Origin: a virus
Length of the DNA: 41,307 nucleotides
Direction: 5' to 3' (one strand)
Virus record (IMG/VR): IMGVR_UViG_3300046328_000255
Coordinates: 1-41,307 of that record
The notes under the pieces were generated by a model. That model saw only the letters and a program-made list of their open reading frames with translations, was not told where the DNA came from and ran no database searches. This document shows, in pieces, positions 8,675 through 17,203 of this stretch. Made by a program: the position numbers and the translations under genes. Numbering within the stretch: position 1 is the stretch's first letter; every line of letters starts with the position of its first letter.

Positions 8675-9230
8675 AAGCACAGAGTCATATTTGGTTAATA
8701 TTATCCGTTCAGAAATGGCTTTGGACGAGCAGCAAATTTGGGTGCGAAATCAGGATAGAAAATTCCCAAACACTAAAGGGCTTTTTATCGTAGTTGGAAT
8801 GTCAGATGCTCAAACAATCAGTAATAAATCGGAGTGTATACCGACCGATGAGGGCATGACTGAAATCCAGCAAGTGCAAGTTAGAGAAATAATCCAAATT
8901 GATTTGATGAGCGAAAATAACGATGCTCTTGAAAGACGCTGGGAAGTTTTGGCTGCAATTCAATCTGTTTATTCGGAGCAAGTGCAAGAAACTAACAATT
9001 TCAAAATATTTAAAGCAAGTCAGGGCTTCATAAATACGTCCAGCGCAGAGGGTGGAAGTCAGATAAATAGATTTACTCTTTCAATTGCTTGTCATGTGTG
9101 GTATCGTAAAGAAAAGCCGTTGGACTCAATCAATGGCGATTATTACAATGATTTTGACACTAGGGTTGATGACGAAAAAACCATAGGCGAAGAAAACGGA
9201 ATTATAGAATTTAACATAGCAGAGGCGTAA
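8667..9230 (+). CDS. Tail terminator / neck protein
   Basis: Protein of 187 residues, overlapping its upstream neighbour by 8 bases and preceding the tail sheath. Patterns such as QIWVRNQDRKFPNTKGLFIVVGM, the QVQVREIIQIDLMSEN strand and a late FTLSIACHVWYRKEKP strand are characteristic of neck/terminator proteins that cap the tail tube at the head-proximal end. The last 35 residues are acidic and probably flexible. Family placement is from sequence pattern plus synteny. Confidence 0.72.
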   Translation: MLKSTESYLVNIIRSEMALDEQQIWVRNQDRKFPNTKGLFIVVGMSDAQTISNKSECIPTDEGMTEIQQVQVREIIQIDLMSENNDALERRWEVLAAIQSVYSEQVQETNNFKIFKASQGFINTSSAEGGSQINRFTLSIACHVWYRKEKPLDSINGDYYNDFDTRVDDEKTIGEENGIIEFNIAEA

Positions 9231-9231
9231 A

Positions 9232-10701
9232 ATGTCAATTATACCAATTTCAAATATTATCAATGTAACCATTCAGAATACGCCAAGTGGCATATCAGAG
9301 GTGAATGTAAACAGCTTAGGGCTTTTCACAAACGAAACTCCAGATAATCTAGACCCTTATCGTGTTTATATTTCTGCTGCTCAAGTTGCAGAGGATTATG
9401 GTACGTCATCAGTTACGGCAGAAATGGCGAATGCGATTTTTGCTCAATCTCCAAACATCTTGAGTGGAGATGGACGTTTGGTAATTATCCCGATGATTGG
9501 TGCAGTAAGTGCAACATCAGGTACATTTACCACAGCAAATTTGAGCGCAAACCTCGCTGGCATTATTTTAGTTGATGATGGTGACATAAAAGTGACAATA
9601 GACAGCGTAGCATATAATTTGACTGGCTTAAATTTCACAGGTGCGTCAACTTGGGCAGATGTTGCAACGATTTTGCAATCTAATTTGACTAATGGAATTG
9701 TAACAGCAGAGGCTAACGGCTTCAAAATCACAAGCAAAAAAGCTGGTGCGACTTCAACAGTTGCGCTTGCAGCCGTATCAGGTGGAACTGGTACAGTCTT
9801 AAATGGCTCAGGTTATTTCAATTCATCTGCTGGTACTGCGGTTGGTGGTGCAAATAGCTCAGGTGAAACAATCTTGGCTGCAATCGCACGCACTAGTGAA
9901 GCCGTTTCATATACTGGTGTTATTACAAATATCAATCTTGAAGATGCTGCAATTTCAACAATCGCAAATGGTATTCAAGCACAAGATAGAATTTTCTTGC
10001 ATCACGTTTCATCAACAGCAGATATTGCTGGAATTGCGACAACAGTTAAAAATGCTGGAAACTTCCAAACTCGCATTTTGCTTTATACAGACGGATTGGC
10101 AACAGCAAATTTGATGAAGGCTGCATATGCTGGACGTGGTTTTAGCGTTAATTTCAGCGGTTCAAATACATCATCAACCATGAACTTGAAACAGCTTGCA
10201 ACTGTAACTCCAGATGAAAACATCAATCAAACACTTTACACGCAAGCTGACACTGCTGGTGCTGATTTGTATGTGAGCTGGGGCGTTGCTGGTGTTTATT
10301 CAACTGGTGGCAATGATTACTTTGATAATCCATATATGAATTTGGCTTTGAAATTTGCATTGCAAGCTGCTGGATTTAATTATTTGCGTCAAACAAATAC
10401 GAAAGTACCACAAACAGAAGCTGGCATGGACGGATTGAAAAATGCTTATGCTCAAGTTTTGGAGCGTTTCATAACAAATGGCTGCATCGCTGCTGGTTCA
10501 TGGACAAGCTCAGAAACTTTCGGCAATCCTGAAATTTTCCGTCAGAATATTCTAGATAGAGGCTATTATGTTTATAGCTTGCCAATTACGCAGCAATCAT
10601 CAATAGAGCGTGAAGCACGTGAAGCTCCCTTATGCCAGATAGCCGTAAAAAGAAGCGGGGCAATTCACCAATCTGATGTTATTGTTGTTATAGAAGATTG
10701 A
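9232..10701 (+). CDS. Tail sheath protein, DUF3383 family
   Basis: Protein of 489 residues, the length of DUF3383 sheath proteins. Features: N-terminal IPISNIINVTIQNTPSGISEV, a central insertion domain rich in Ala/Gly/Thr (about 100-200), and a C-terminal part with VYSTGGNDYFDNPYMNLAL, GLKNAYAQVLERFITNGCIAAG, RGYYVYS and a C-terminal IHQSDVIVVIED strand. The sheath contracts around the tube to drive DNA delivery, so this gene identifies a myovirus morphology. The expected tail tube gene follows, displaced by an HNH endonuclease gene. Confidence 0.9.
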   Translation: MSIIPISNIINVTIQNTPSGISEVNVNSLGLFTNETPDNLDPYRVYISAAQVAEDYGTSSVTAEMANAIFAQSPNILSGDGRLVIIPMIGAVSATSGTFTTANLSANLAGIILVDDGDIKVTIDSVAYNLTGLNFTGASTWADVATILQSNLTNGIVTAEANGFKITSKKAGATSTVALAAVSGGTGTVLNGSGYFNSSAGTAVGGANSSGETILAAIARTSEAVSYTGVITNINLEDAAISTIANGIQAQDRIFLHHVSSTADIAGIATTVKNAGNFQTRILLYTDGLATANLMKAAYAGRGFSVNFSGSNTSSTMNLKQLATVTPDENINQTLYTQADTAGADLYVSWGVAGVYSTGGNDYFDNPYMNLALKFALQAAGFNYLRQTNTKVPQTEAGMDGLKNAYAQVLERFITNGCIAAGSWTSSETFGNPEIFRQNILDRGYYVYSLPITQQSSIEREAREAPLCQIAVKRSGAIHQSDVIVVIED

Positions 10702-10702
10702 T

Positions 10703-11485
10703 ATGGAAAAAGTTGGATTTATTAAATACAAGAATGATGCTGGCGCAAAAACTTGCGACCAATGTAATTCTGTGTTTTATAGCCATATTCACAATGCAAA
10801 AAGATGCTCAAAAAGGTGTAAAGATAAATACAGAGCAAATTTTGAAAAGCTAAAAAGAGGCGTTGTAGAAGTTAAAGCTAGATTTTCTAATTGTGTTATT
10901 TGCAACACACATTATGAGCTGCCCCTTAAAAGCACAGCAAAAACTTGTTCAAAGGCTTGCTCAAAAGAACAATCCCGATTGCGTCATGCTAATTACAAGA
11001 ATATTCCTGAACACGTAGAGCGCATAAAAGGTTATCAAGCTAAATATCGCAATACTGATAAGAGAAAAGAATGGCTTGAAAATAACAAAGAAAGCATTGC
11101 CGAAAAAAAGAATGATTATATTAAGAAAAAAAGAAAAGAAGATTTGAATTATAGACTTTTGTGTGTGTTAAGAGCCACTATAGGGCGTATCTTGAAAAAG
11201 AAGAAAAAAGACCAGAATAGAAGCTCATATTGCAGCTATACACCTGAACAGCTTAGATTGCATCTTGAGTCAAAATTCCGTGACGGCATGACTTGGGATA
11301 ATTATGGAAGGTTAGGCTGGCACATAGACCACATCAAGCCACTTACTGCATTTACATTCTTTGATGATAATGGTAATATGATTTTAGACCAATTCAAAGA
11401 ATGTATGGCATTAGAAAATTTACAGCCTTTGTGGTATGATGAAAATATCCGTAAAGGCGGATTGCGTAGAATGAGAATAAAATAA
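10703..11485 (+). CDS. Free-standing HNH (homing-type) endonuclease
   Basis: Protein of 260 residues. The N-terminal third has two zinc-ribbon-like Cys clusters (CDQC...CSKRC and CVIC...CSKAC), the middle is a very basic linker, and the C-terminus has the HNH core GWHIDHIKPL with NLQPLWYDENIRKG. These are typical of mobile HNH endonucleases in phage genomes, which cut alleles lacking the insertion. It lies between sheath and tube genes that are normally adjacent, with a 1-base gap upstream and no clear Shine-Dalgarno site. It is Lys-rich unlike its structural neighbours, supporting later insertion. Confidence 0.88.
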   Translation: MEKVGFIKYKNDAGAKTCDQCNSVFYSHIHNAKRCSKRCKDKYRANFEKLKRGVVEVKARFSNCVICNTHYELPLKSTAKTCSKACSKEQSRLRHANYKNIPEHVERIKGYQAKYRNTDKRKEWLENNKESIAEKKNDYIKKKRKEDLNYRLLCVLRATIGRILKKKKKDQNRSSYCSYTPEQLRLHLESKFRDGMTWDNYGRLGWHIDHIKPLTAFTFFDDNGNMILDQFKECMALENLQPLWYDENIRKGGLRRMRIK

Positions 11486-11499
11486 CGAGGGTATAAAAA

Positions 11500-11955
11500 A
11501 TGACAACATATACAATTACAGGCGAAGATACTTTGACACTTGATAATCGGGTGTTTACTGATTTAGCTGATGCTGACAATTCAACAGTTACATTTCCGAA
11601 TAATATTGTTGAAATGAAAACAGGCAAAAACAAAAATACAATTTATGCTCGCAATGCGACTGGTGATAATGCGGATATGATTTTGCGACTTATTCGTGGT
11701 TCAAGCGATGATAGATTTATGCAGGGCAAGATTTCAAGTACACAAGCTGATTTTGCCAGCACAAACCTTATTGCAGGGGAGTTTGTAAAGCGTTTGGGTG
11801 ATGGACAAGGCAATATCATTCGTGATGTTTATACGCTTGCTGGTGGCATGATTGTAAAGAAAGTGGACGGCAAAGAAAATTCTGATGGTGATATTGAGCA
11901 GGGTGTTGCAGTTTACAATTTGAAATTCGCTAACGCAATTAGGAGCGCACAATAA
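11500..11955 (+). CDS. Tail tube protein (DUF3277-like)
   Basis: Protein of 151 residues, right size for a tail tube subunit. It starts with TYTITGEDTLTLDNRVFTDLADAD, has NADMILRLIRGSSDDRFMQGK in the middle and ends with a hydrophobic strand pattern. In DUF3383-sheath phages this family forms the inner tube. A GAGGG site precedes the ATG. It abuts the chaperone gene (stop and start overlap by one base), the standard order tube, chaperone, tape measure. Confidence 0.83.
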   Translation: MTTYTITGEDTLTLDNRVFTDLADADNSTVTFPNNIVEMKTGKNKNTIYARNATGDNADMILRLIRGSSDDRFMQGKISSTQADFASTNLIAGEFVKRLGDGQGNIIRDVYTLAGGMIVKKVDGKENSDGDIEQGVAVYNLKFANAIRSAQ

Positions 11956-12377
11956 TGGAAGTTTCAAGCGGAGCTAAGGTTAGTATCAATGTTGCTGATT
12001 TTGATGATGCGCTTGCACTCAAAAATGCAGTTGCAAAGGAATTTGCACAAAGCGGATTAGAATTGAGTAATTTAAAAGCTAGTGATTTGCAGAATTTTAC
12101 TGAAATGGATGTTAATGTTTTGATGCCATTTCTTAAAGCGGTGGCGCAATTTGACAGTTCACCAAGTGTAAATGCGGCAATTTTTGCGTGTTTGAGCCGC
12201 AGCACATATAATTCAGAAAGAATCACGAAAGAAACTTTTGAAAATGTAGAGGCAAGGGCAGATTACTATGAGATAGTTTTCGAGTGCTTGAAGGTAAACT
12301 TATCCCCTTTTTTCAAAGGGCTAGTTTCAAAGTTAAATCTAGCGGGATTTCTGACAAAAGAAAAAGCCCCAGAATAG
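11955..12377 (+). CDS. Tail assembly chaperone, zero-frame product
   Basis: Protein of 140 residues lying between tail tube and tape measure, the position of lambda G/GT-type chaperones. It is mostly helical with no catalytic motif. A second open frame overlaps its 3' end in the -1 frame and carries the sequence onward, so most ribosomes would make this short form and a minority a longer fusion. Such chaperones bind the tape measure and recruit tube subunits. Function is assigned by position and the frameshift arrangement. Confidence 0.78.
   Translation: MEVSSGAKVSINVADFDDALALKNAVAKEFAQSGLELSNLKASDLQNFTEMDVNVLMPFLKAVAQFDSSPSVNAAIFACLSRSTYNSERITKETFENVEARADYYEIVFECLKVNLSPFFKGLVSKLNLAGFLTKEKAPE
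12305..12314 (+). promoter_or_regulatory. Slippery sequence for a programmed -1 frameshift
   Basis: In the zero frame the codons read TCC CCT TTT TTC, giving two overlapping X-XXY-YYZ heptamers: C CCT TTT (12305-12311) and T TTT TTC (12308-12314). Slipping back one base on either enters the frame that is open to 12562. This is the only strong slippery site I see in the overlap of the two open frames. Confidence 0.8.
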
Positions 12378-12562
12378 AAGTTGAGAATGAGGCTCTATTC
12401 ATAGCTTTGAGATTAGCAAAGGCTGGTTACTTTCAAGGCAATCCGCAAAATATCCTAAAAGCTCCTGCTGATATAATTTTAAACATTCTTCATTATGAGG
12501 CGTTTGAAAACGACTATTTTGAAGCTAGTAGAAAAATGAGCGAGGAAAGAGATGGGAATTAA
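12314..12562 (+). CDS. Tail assembly chaperone, -1 frame extension (GT-like part)
   Basis: This frame continues the chaperone after a -1 slip, adding 82 residues (beginning QRASFKVKS) to the first 120, for a fusion of about 202 residues. The extension is helical (ENEALFIALRLAKAGYFQGN...). A separate start at GTG 12284 is possible in principle but has no ribosome binding site and lies inside the overlap, so the fusion is preferred. It ends 11 bases into the tape measure gene. Confidence 0.75.
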   Translation, partial: QRASFKVKSSGISDKRKSPRIEVENEALFIALRLAKAGYFQGNPQNILKAPADIILNILHYEAFENDYFEASRKMSEERDGN

Positions 12563-13910
12563 AATTGGCGAATTTTTTGCACAGTTGGGCTTCAAAGTTA
12601 ATGAAGATGGAATAAATAGCTTTCAAGATAAAATGGAAAGCTTGCCTAGAAAATTTGCAGTTGTTGCAGCGGCAGCGACTGGTGCGGTGTATGCATTAGA
12701 TAGGTTTGTGGATAGTGCGGTGCGTGGTGCGGTTGCGCTTTCTAATTTCAGTATGCAAACTGGATTATCAGCGCAAGAGTTGCAGAAATGGCAGACAGCG
12801 GCTCAGTTATCAAATATGGCTTTAGATGCCGATAGCGTAGCAAAATCTATTGAAACTTTGCAGAAAAATATTGTGCAATTGCAGCTAACTGGTGAAGGGG
12901 CTGCGCCTTTTGCATTGTTGAATATTGACCCCAATGGCGGGGCTTTTTCTGTTTTAGAGCAATTAAGAGGCAGAATACAAGAACTGGTAGATGCTGGAAA
13001 AACTGGCATAGCAGTAAATATGCTTGAGCAGCTTGGGCTTGGCGGTGATTTTATCAATGTATTGCAACTTTCACGTAAAGAATTTGATGCGCTTGCGGGT
13101 TCAATTTCACGTAGCCAAAAAAACCAAAACATAATTATGCAACTTGGCGCACAAGTCCGTAAAGCAAAGCTAGAATTTTCACTATGGAAAGATAATCTTG
13201 TAGCAAAGGTTGAGCCTGCGCTTAGTGCATTATTGCGGGTGATTGTTGGAATTGCCGATGCAATAGGATTGGTGATTGATAGCATTATTGAAGTCATAAA
13301 ATATATGGGTAGCATGGAATTAGCCATGAAAGCCTTGATTGGTATTGCAGCGATTTTAGCTATTGCCTTTGCGCCTATAACTGCAGCCATTGTTGGAATT
13401 ATTCTATTGCTGGAAGATATGGCGGTGTATCTGCGAGGCGGTGATAGTTTGATTGGTAGATTGGTTAAAAACATGGAAAAAATAGGCAAAGAGCTTTCAA
13501 ATAATGTATGGCAGCCATTTCTTGACCAGATGCAGAAAGTTAGCGATTTCATGAATAATGAAATACTTGAGCCAATAAATGCAGTTTTACGTGCTTTAGG
13601 ATTGTTACCAGAATTTGCAGAAAACGCCTCCGAAGCTGCAAAAAACTTTCAGAAAGATAATGAAAAAAGAAGTGCTAAAGGAATATATGATTTTGAAATG
13701 CTTTGGATGCTTGAAAAATATATTCTGCAAAGTTTAACAGGGCAATTTTCAGCGGCGACACCAGCAGCAAGTCAAGCAACCGCTTTCAATAATAATTTCT
13801 ATATCAACTCAAATGGCAATCCAGAGGACGTTGCGACTAGCGTTTCAAGCAAGTTGCAAGACCAATATAGCTATTCATATGACAGATTTAACAAGGGGCT
13901 GCAATCATGA
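12552..13910 (+). CDS. Tail tape measure protein
   Basis: Protein of 452 residues. The N-terminal FAQLGFKVNEDGINSFQDKM, a hydrophobic AAAATGAVYALDRF segment, an internal domain with NFSMQTGLSAQELQKWQTAA, and two strongly hydrophobic segments (about 225-250 and 255-285) are typical of tape measure proteins of DUF3383-sheath phages. Tape measures set tail length at roughly 0.15 nm per residue, so this short protein predicts a tail near 70 nm. It follows the frameshifted chaperone as expected. Confidence 0.87.
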   Translation: MGIKIGEFFAQLGFKVNEDGINSFQDKMESLPRKFAVVAAAATGAVYALDRFVDSAVRGAVALSNFSMQTGLSAQELQKWQTAAQLSNMALDADSVAKSIETLQKNIVQLQLTGEGAAPFALLNIDPNGGAFSVLEQLRGRIQELVDAGKTGIAVNMLEQLGLGGDFINVLQLSRKEFDALAGSISRSQKNQNIIMQLGAQVRKAKLEFSLWKDNLVAKVEPALSALLRVIVGIADAIGLVIDSIIEVIKYMGSMELAMKALIGIAAILAIAFAPITAAIVGIILLLEDMAVYLRGGDSLIGRLVKNMEKIGKELSNNVWQPFLDQMQKVSDFMNNEILEPINAVLRALGLLPEFAENASEAAKNFQKDNEKRSAKGIYDFEMLWMLEKYILQSLTGQFSAATPAASQATAFNNNFYINSNGNPEDVATSVSSKLQDQYSYSYDRFNKGLQS

Positions 13911-14905
13911 CAATAGGAATTGCATCAGGAAGTTTTGGAAAAGCCGTTCAAGTTGCCAATGCTCGCAACACGGCAAATACTGAATTTCAAACTAGCATAG
14001 GCTTGATTAAAAACAGCTTTGCAAAGTATATCGTACGTCCGCTTAATGCTTTTGGGCTTGGTGGTTTTGTATTTGATATTGAAGATGAAACCACAGTAAA
14101 TTTGAGTGCAGATATTACAGACCATTACACGGAAAGTAACAGCTCAATTCAAGACCATATCGCAATTAAGCCTAAAAAAGTTACGCTCAAAAACTTTGTA
14201 GGTGAGTTGGTTTTCCGCAGAGATGCAAGCACCGACACAGCAACGCAAAATCTAGTACGGAAGCTTACAATTTTGAATAGCTATTTGCCAGTTTTGAGTT
14301 CTGCCGCTACGCAAGCCCGTAACGCATATCTTGATGGTTCAAGCACCCTAGATGCTAACTCAATCAGTTTTGATGCCAGCGTACGTAAAGCTGCTGATTT
14401 ATACGGCATTGTAAAAAATCTTACACCGCCAATTAAAAGACAAGAGCAAGCATATCAATATTTCAAAGCGTTAATGGAGCAGAAAATTCTCGTTTCAGTT
14501 CAAACGCCTTTTGAGTTTATGACCAGCATGGCTATTGAGTCCGTTTCAGCGAAACAAAGTGCTGATACGCAGGATATGAGCGATTTTACTATCACGTTGA
14601 AAGAAATGCGCTTTGCTCAAACACAAACAGCAAAATTTGACCCTGATAGATTTCAATCGCGCACGCAAGAGCAAGCGCAAGACGTTTCAGAAAAAGGCAA
14701 AACTGGTGGAAAAGATGAATCGTTAGCTGTTAAAGTTACAGACTTTTTAAGTGGTGATAGCTCTAAAAAGGTTAATGACCCTGATTTGGGTGGATTTGGC
14801 AATGATGGAGATTTTATTGATGCGCCTTTGCCAAAGGTTGAGCCTATGTTAGAGATACTCCACCCAGAGCTAGATTTTTCAAACGATATAACTTTTGGGG
14901 GCTAG
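13907..14905 (+). CDS. Dit-like baseplate/tail protein
   Basis: Protein of 332 residues overlapping the tape measure gene by 4 bases. Residues about 60-120 contain the pattern DHYTESNSSIQDHIAIKP followed by KVTLKNFVGEL, the hallmark of the distal-tail-like N-terminal domain in contractile phages. A helical region follows, then KILVSVQTPFEF, then SDFTITLKEMRF. The last 100 residues are polar and low-complexity. The protein likely forms the ring joining tube and baseplate. Location is right: between tape measure and the baseplate plug/hub genes. Confidence 0.77.
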   Translation: MTIGIASGSFGKAVQVANARNTANTEFQTSIGLIKNSFAKYIVRPLNAFGLGGFVFDIEDETTVNLSADITDHYTESNSSIQDHIAIKPKKVTLKNFVGELVFRRDASTDTATQNLVRKLTILNSYLPVLSSAATQARNAYLDGSSTLDANSISFDASVRKAADLYGIVKNLTPPIKRQEQAYQYFKALMEQKILVSVQTPFEFMTSMAIESVSAKQSADTQDMSDFTITLKEMRFAQTQTAKFDPDRFQSRTQEQAQDVSEKGKTGGKDESLAVKVTDFLSGDSSKKVNDPDLGGFGNDGDFIDAPLPKVEPMLEILHPELDFSNDITFGG

Positions 14906-15244
14906 ATGCAATTAATCACAAAACTAACCGATGAATCAAAACAAAATTTTAGAATGGTTGCGCTGGACGGCAGTTTGATTGATTTCTATTTCTATTACAG
15001 CTCAACGCAAGAGTGCTGGAATGTTGACGTGGCATGGAATGATTTTGTTTTAAGAGGCTCACAGCTTTGTAACTCCCCTAATTTATTGAGAAATTATAAA
15101 AACATCATTCCGTTTGGGTTACTTTGTAATTCACTTGATAGGTTTGACCCTGCATATATAAATGATTTTATTAGTGGACGTGTGAGTGTGTTTTTATTAA
15201 GCCAAGTTGAAGTTGAAGCTATTGAGGCGGGTTATTATTCATGA
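14906..15244 (+). CDS. Baseplate plug protein (cyanophage Pam3 gp18-like)
   Basis: Protein of 112 residues that starts immediately after the Dit-like stop. Patterns FRMVALDGSLIDFYFYYSSTQECWNVDV and the closing strand before the C-terminus match the small plug family known from the Pam3 baseplate. It lies in the expected order before the hub. It would close the tube lumen at the baseplate. Confidence 0.7.
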   Translation: MQLITKLTDESKQNFRMVALDGSLIDFYFYYSSTQECWNVDVAWNDFVLRGSQLCNSPNLLRNYKNIIPFGLLCNSLDRFDPAYINDFISGRVSVFLLSQVEVEAIEAGYYS

Positions 15245-16125
15245 AATTTGGGCGCAAATATAGACTGACAATACAAGCCTCAGAGGGTGGCGAGGATATC
15301 ATTATTGAGTCACCTTTCACTATGAAGTTTAACGTGCAGCGCAGTTCTTTTGCTTCCATAAATTCTGCAAGTATTCAGGTTAATAATTTATCGCTGGAAA
15401 CCCGCAATTTGATTTTTAAGGATAGATTTAATTACGATGTTTATCGGCAAGTCACTCTTGAAGCTGGATATGACGAATTAGCAACGATTTTTAGAGGCAA
15501 TCTTTACGTGGCAAATTCTGAAAGAAGCGGGGCGGATATTATTACAAATATTGTTGCTCGTGATGGTATGCATGACATTTTGAACACAAACACCTATAAA
15601 ACCTATGCGGCTGGTACGACAGTAAAAGACGTTGTGGAAGATTTAATCGGGGCTTTTCCTAATTTGACAAAGGGCGAAATTGGCGTGATTGATGGCGATT
15701 TCAAGCGGGGTGTGGTGGTAAATGGCAACACCTTTGACGCTTTGGGGACATATACCAATAATCAAGTTTTTGTTGATAATGAGCTTGTATATGCTTTGAA
15801 TGGCGATGAAGTGGTGCAAGCTGATTTGCTGGTTTTGAACGCTGAAACTGGTTTATTATCAACACCTAGACGTGATGACGCTTTTGTGCAAATTGATACT
15901 TTGTTTGAGCCTAGAATTACAATCGGACAGCTTATTGAAATACAAAGCGGAATTGAGCCAGTTTATGACGGACAATACAAAGTCATAGGGGTTCAGCATC
16001 AAGGCGTGATTTCAGAGGCAATCGGTGGAAATTGCACCAGCACTTTCAATCTTTTGCTTGAAGGGCAATTATATGGTACATTTAAGCCAGTAGGAACAAT
16101 AACAGCGCAATCAAGAAACCAATGA
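15241..16125 (+). CDS. Baseplate hub protein (gpD-like)
   Basis: Protein of 294 residues overlapping its neighbours by 4 bases on both sides. It begins with YRLTIQASEGGEDIIIESPF and FNVQRSSFASINSASIQVNNLS, and contains VTLEAGYDELATIFRGNL, the repeated-beta pattern of hub proteins related to phage P2 gpD and T4 gp27. Hub proteins trimerise on the tail tube end and hold the spike, which is the next gene. Assignment is by pattern and synteny. Confidence 0.77.
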   Translation: MKFGRKYRLTIQASEGGEDIIIESPFTMKFNVQRSSFASINSASIQVNNLSLETRNLIFKDRFNYDVYRQVTLEAGYDELATIFRGNLYVANSERSGADIITNIVARDGMHDILNTNTYKTYAAGTTVKDVVEDLIGAFPNLTKGEIGVIDGDFKRGVVVNGNTFDALGTYTNNQVFVDNELVYALNGDEVVQADLLVLNAETGLLSTPRRDDAFVQIDTLFEPRITIGQLIEIQSGIEPVYDGQYKVIGVQHQGVISEAIGGNCTSTFNLLLEGQLYGTFKPVGTITAQSRNQ

Positions 16126-16850
16126 CAAAAACCGCACAACAAAACCCGCCAGATTTAGCAGATTTGCTGCAAAGGACGCAGCTTGACACGAAGCTTACCA
16201 TGAATTGTTGCCAGATAGGAATTATTGAAGAGTTTAATGCGGCTGAACAAACTGCAAGCGTGCGGGTGGCAATCAAGCAAGTTGAGAAGGTTCAAGATGA
16301 CGGAGTGCGGATTTTGAAAGAATATCCGTTGCTGATTAAATGCCCAGTATTCCATTTATATGGCGGTTCAGCTTATATGACGTTTCCGATTGTTGCAGGT
16401 GATAATTGCATTTTGCTTTTTAACGATAGAGAAATTGATAACTGGTTTGTTGCTGGAGGGGTTCAAGCTCCAACAGCATTAAGGGCGCATGATATAAGTG
16501 ATGCCATTGCTTTAGTTGGTATTCGCAATTTACAAAATTCTATTGTGAATTATCTCACAAATGGCGTGCGTATTCAGTATGACGAAAGCTCAAATATAGA
16601 ATTTACAAGCGATTTGATTGAAACTGTTGCGGAGCTTTTTTTGCATAATGGCGACATGGAAGTTGACGGCAATGTGACTGTGAATGAGAATTTGACCATT
16701 AAAGGGGTTGCTCGTGGCAATGGTGGCACTATCACGCTAGATGCAAATTTAGTACAATCAGGCTCACAATATATTGAGGCTGGCAATGGCGCAACTGGTA
16801 CGTTCAACGTGGTTACAGTAGTTAAGGGAATTGTAACGGGGGGTTCATGA
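16122..16850 (+). CDS. Baseplate spike / membrane-piercing protein (Gp138/gpV-like)
   Basis: Protein of 242 residues. The N-terminal OB-fold region has IGIIEEFNAAEQTASVRVAI, followed by PLLIKCPVFHLYGG, then MTFPIVAGDNCILLFNDREID, as in Gp138-type puncturing spikes. From about residue 150 on, short beta repeats (NVTVNENLTIKG and similar) suggest a triple beta-helix needle. It should sit below the hub and pierce the outer membrane. No lysozyme domain is fused. Confidence 0.82.
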   Translation: MTKTAQQNPPDLADLLQRTQLDTKLTMNCCQIGIIEEFNAAEQTASVRVAIKQVEKVQDDGVRILKEYPLLIKCPVFHLYGGSAYMTFPIVAGDNCILLFNDREIDNWFVAGGVQAPTALRAHDISDAIALVGIRNLQNSIVNYLTNGVRIQYDESSNIEFTSDLIETVAELFLHNGDMEVDGNVTVNENLTIKGVARGNGGTITLDANLVQSGSQYIEAGNGATGTFNVVTVVKGIVTGGS

Positions 16851-17200
16851 TATTTCGCAATTTAGATGAGAATTCGGACTGGAGGTTCGGCAAAGGGCGC
16901 AATGATTTCACGCAACGCAATCAAGCAATCGGTTTGAATATCCGCACTCGTTTGTTGAGCTGGTTTGGTGATTGTTTTTTTGCACAAAATGAAGGTGTGG
17001 ACTGGTATAATCGGCTAGGTTCAAAAAACCAACAAACATTGCTTGAGGCTGATATTCGCAGGATTATTTTGCAAAGCGAAGGTGTAACTGGTATTTTAAC
17101 CTTTGACACAATTTTAGAAGGTAGAAGCTTTACTGCAAATTATAGCGTAAGCACAATATTTTCAGAGTCATATCGTGATTCAATTATTTTAGGGAGCTAA
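16847..17200 (+). CDS. Baseplate wedge protein (gp25/gpW-like)
   Basis: Protein of 117 residues overlapping the spike gene by 4 bases. Pattern TRLLSWFGDCFFAQNEGVDWYNRLGS, then EADIRRIILQSEGVTGI, is that of small wedge proteins of the T4 gp25/P2 gpW group. It precedes the J-type wedge gene, the standard order. These proteins connect the wedge to the sheath and start sheath polymerisation. Confidence 0.8.
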   Translation: MIFRNLDENSDWRFGKGRNDFTQRNQAIGLNIRTRLLSWFGDCFFAQNEGVDWYNRLGSKNQQTLLEADIRRIILQSEGVTGILTFDTILEGRSFTANYSVSTIFSESYRDSIILGS

Positions 17201-17203
17201 AAA

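Noticed and set aside
12284-12562. Independent gene starting at GTG 12284
   Set aside because: No ribosome binding site, it starts inside the chaperone gene, and a slippery site joins the two frames in the standard tail chaperone pattern.
12803-13552. Long leftward ORF opposite the tape measure gene
   Set aside because: Antisense shadow with Ser/Ile/Cys-rich composition and no ribosome site; the tape measure assignment on the plus strand is firm.
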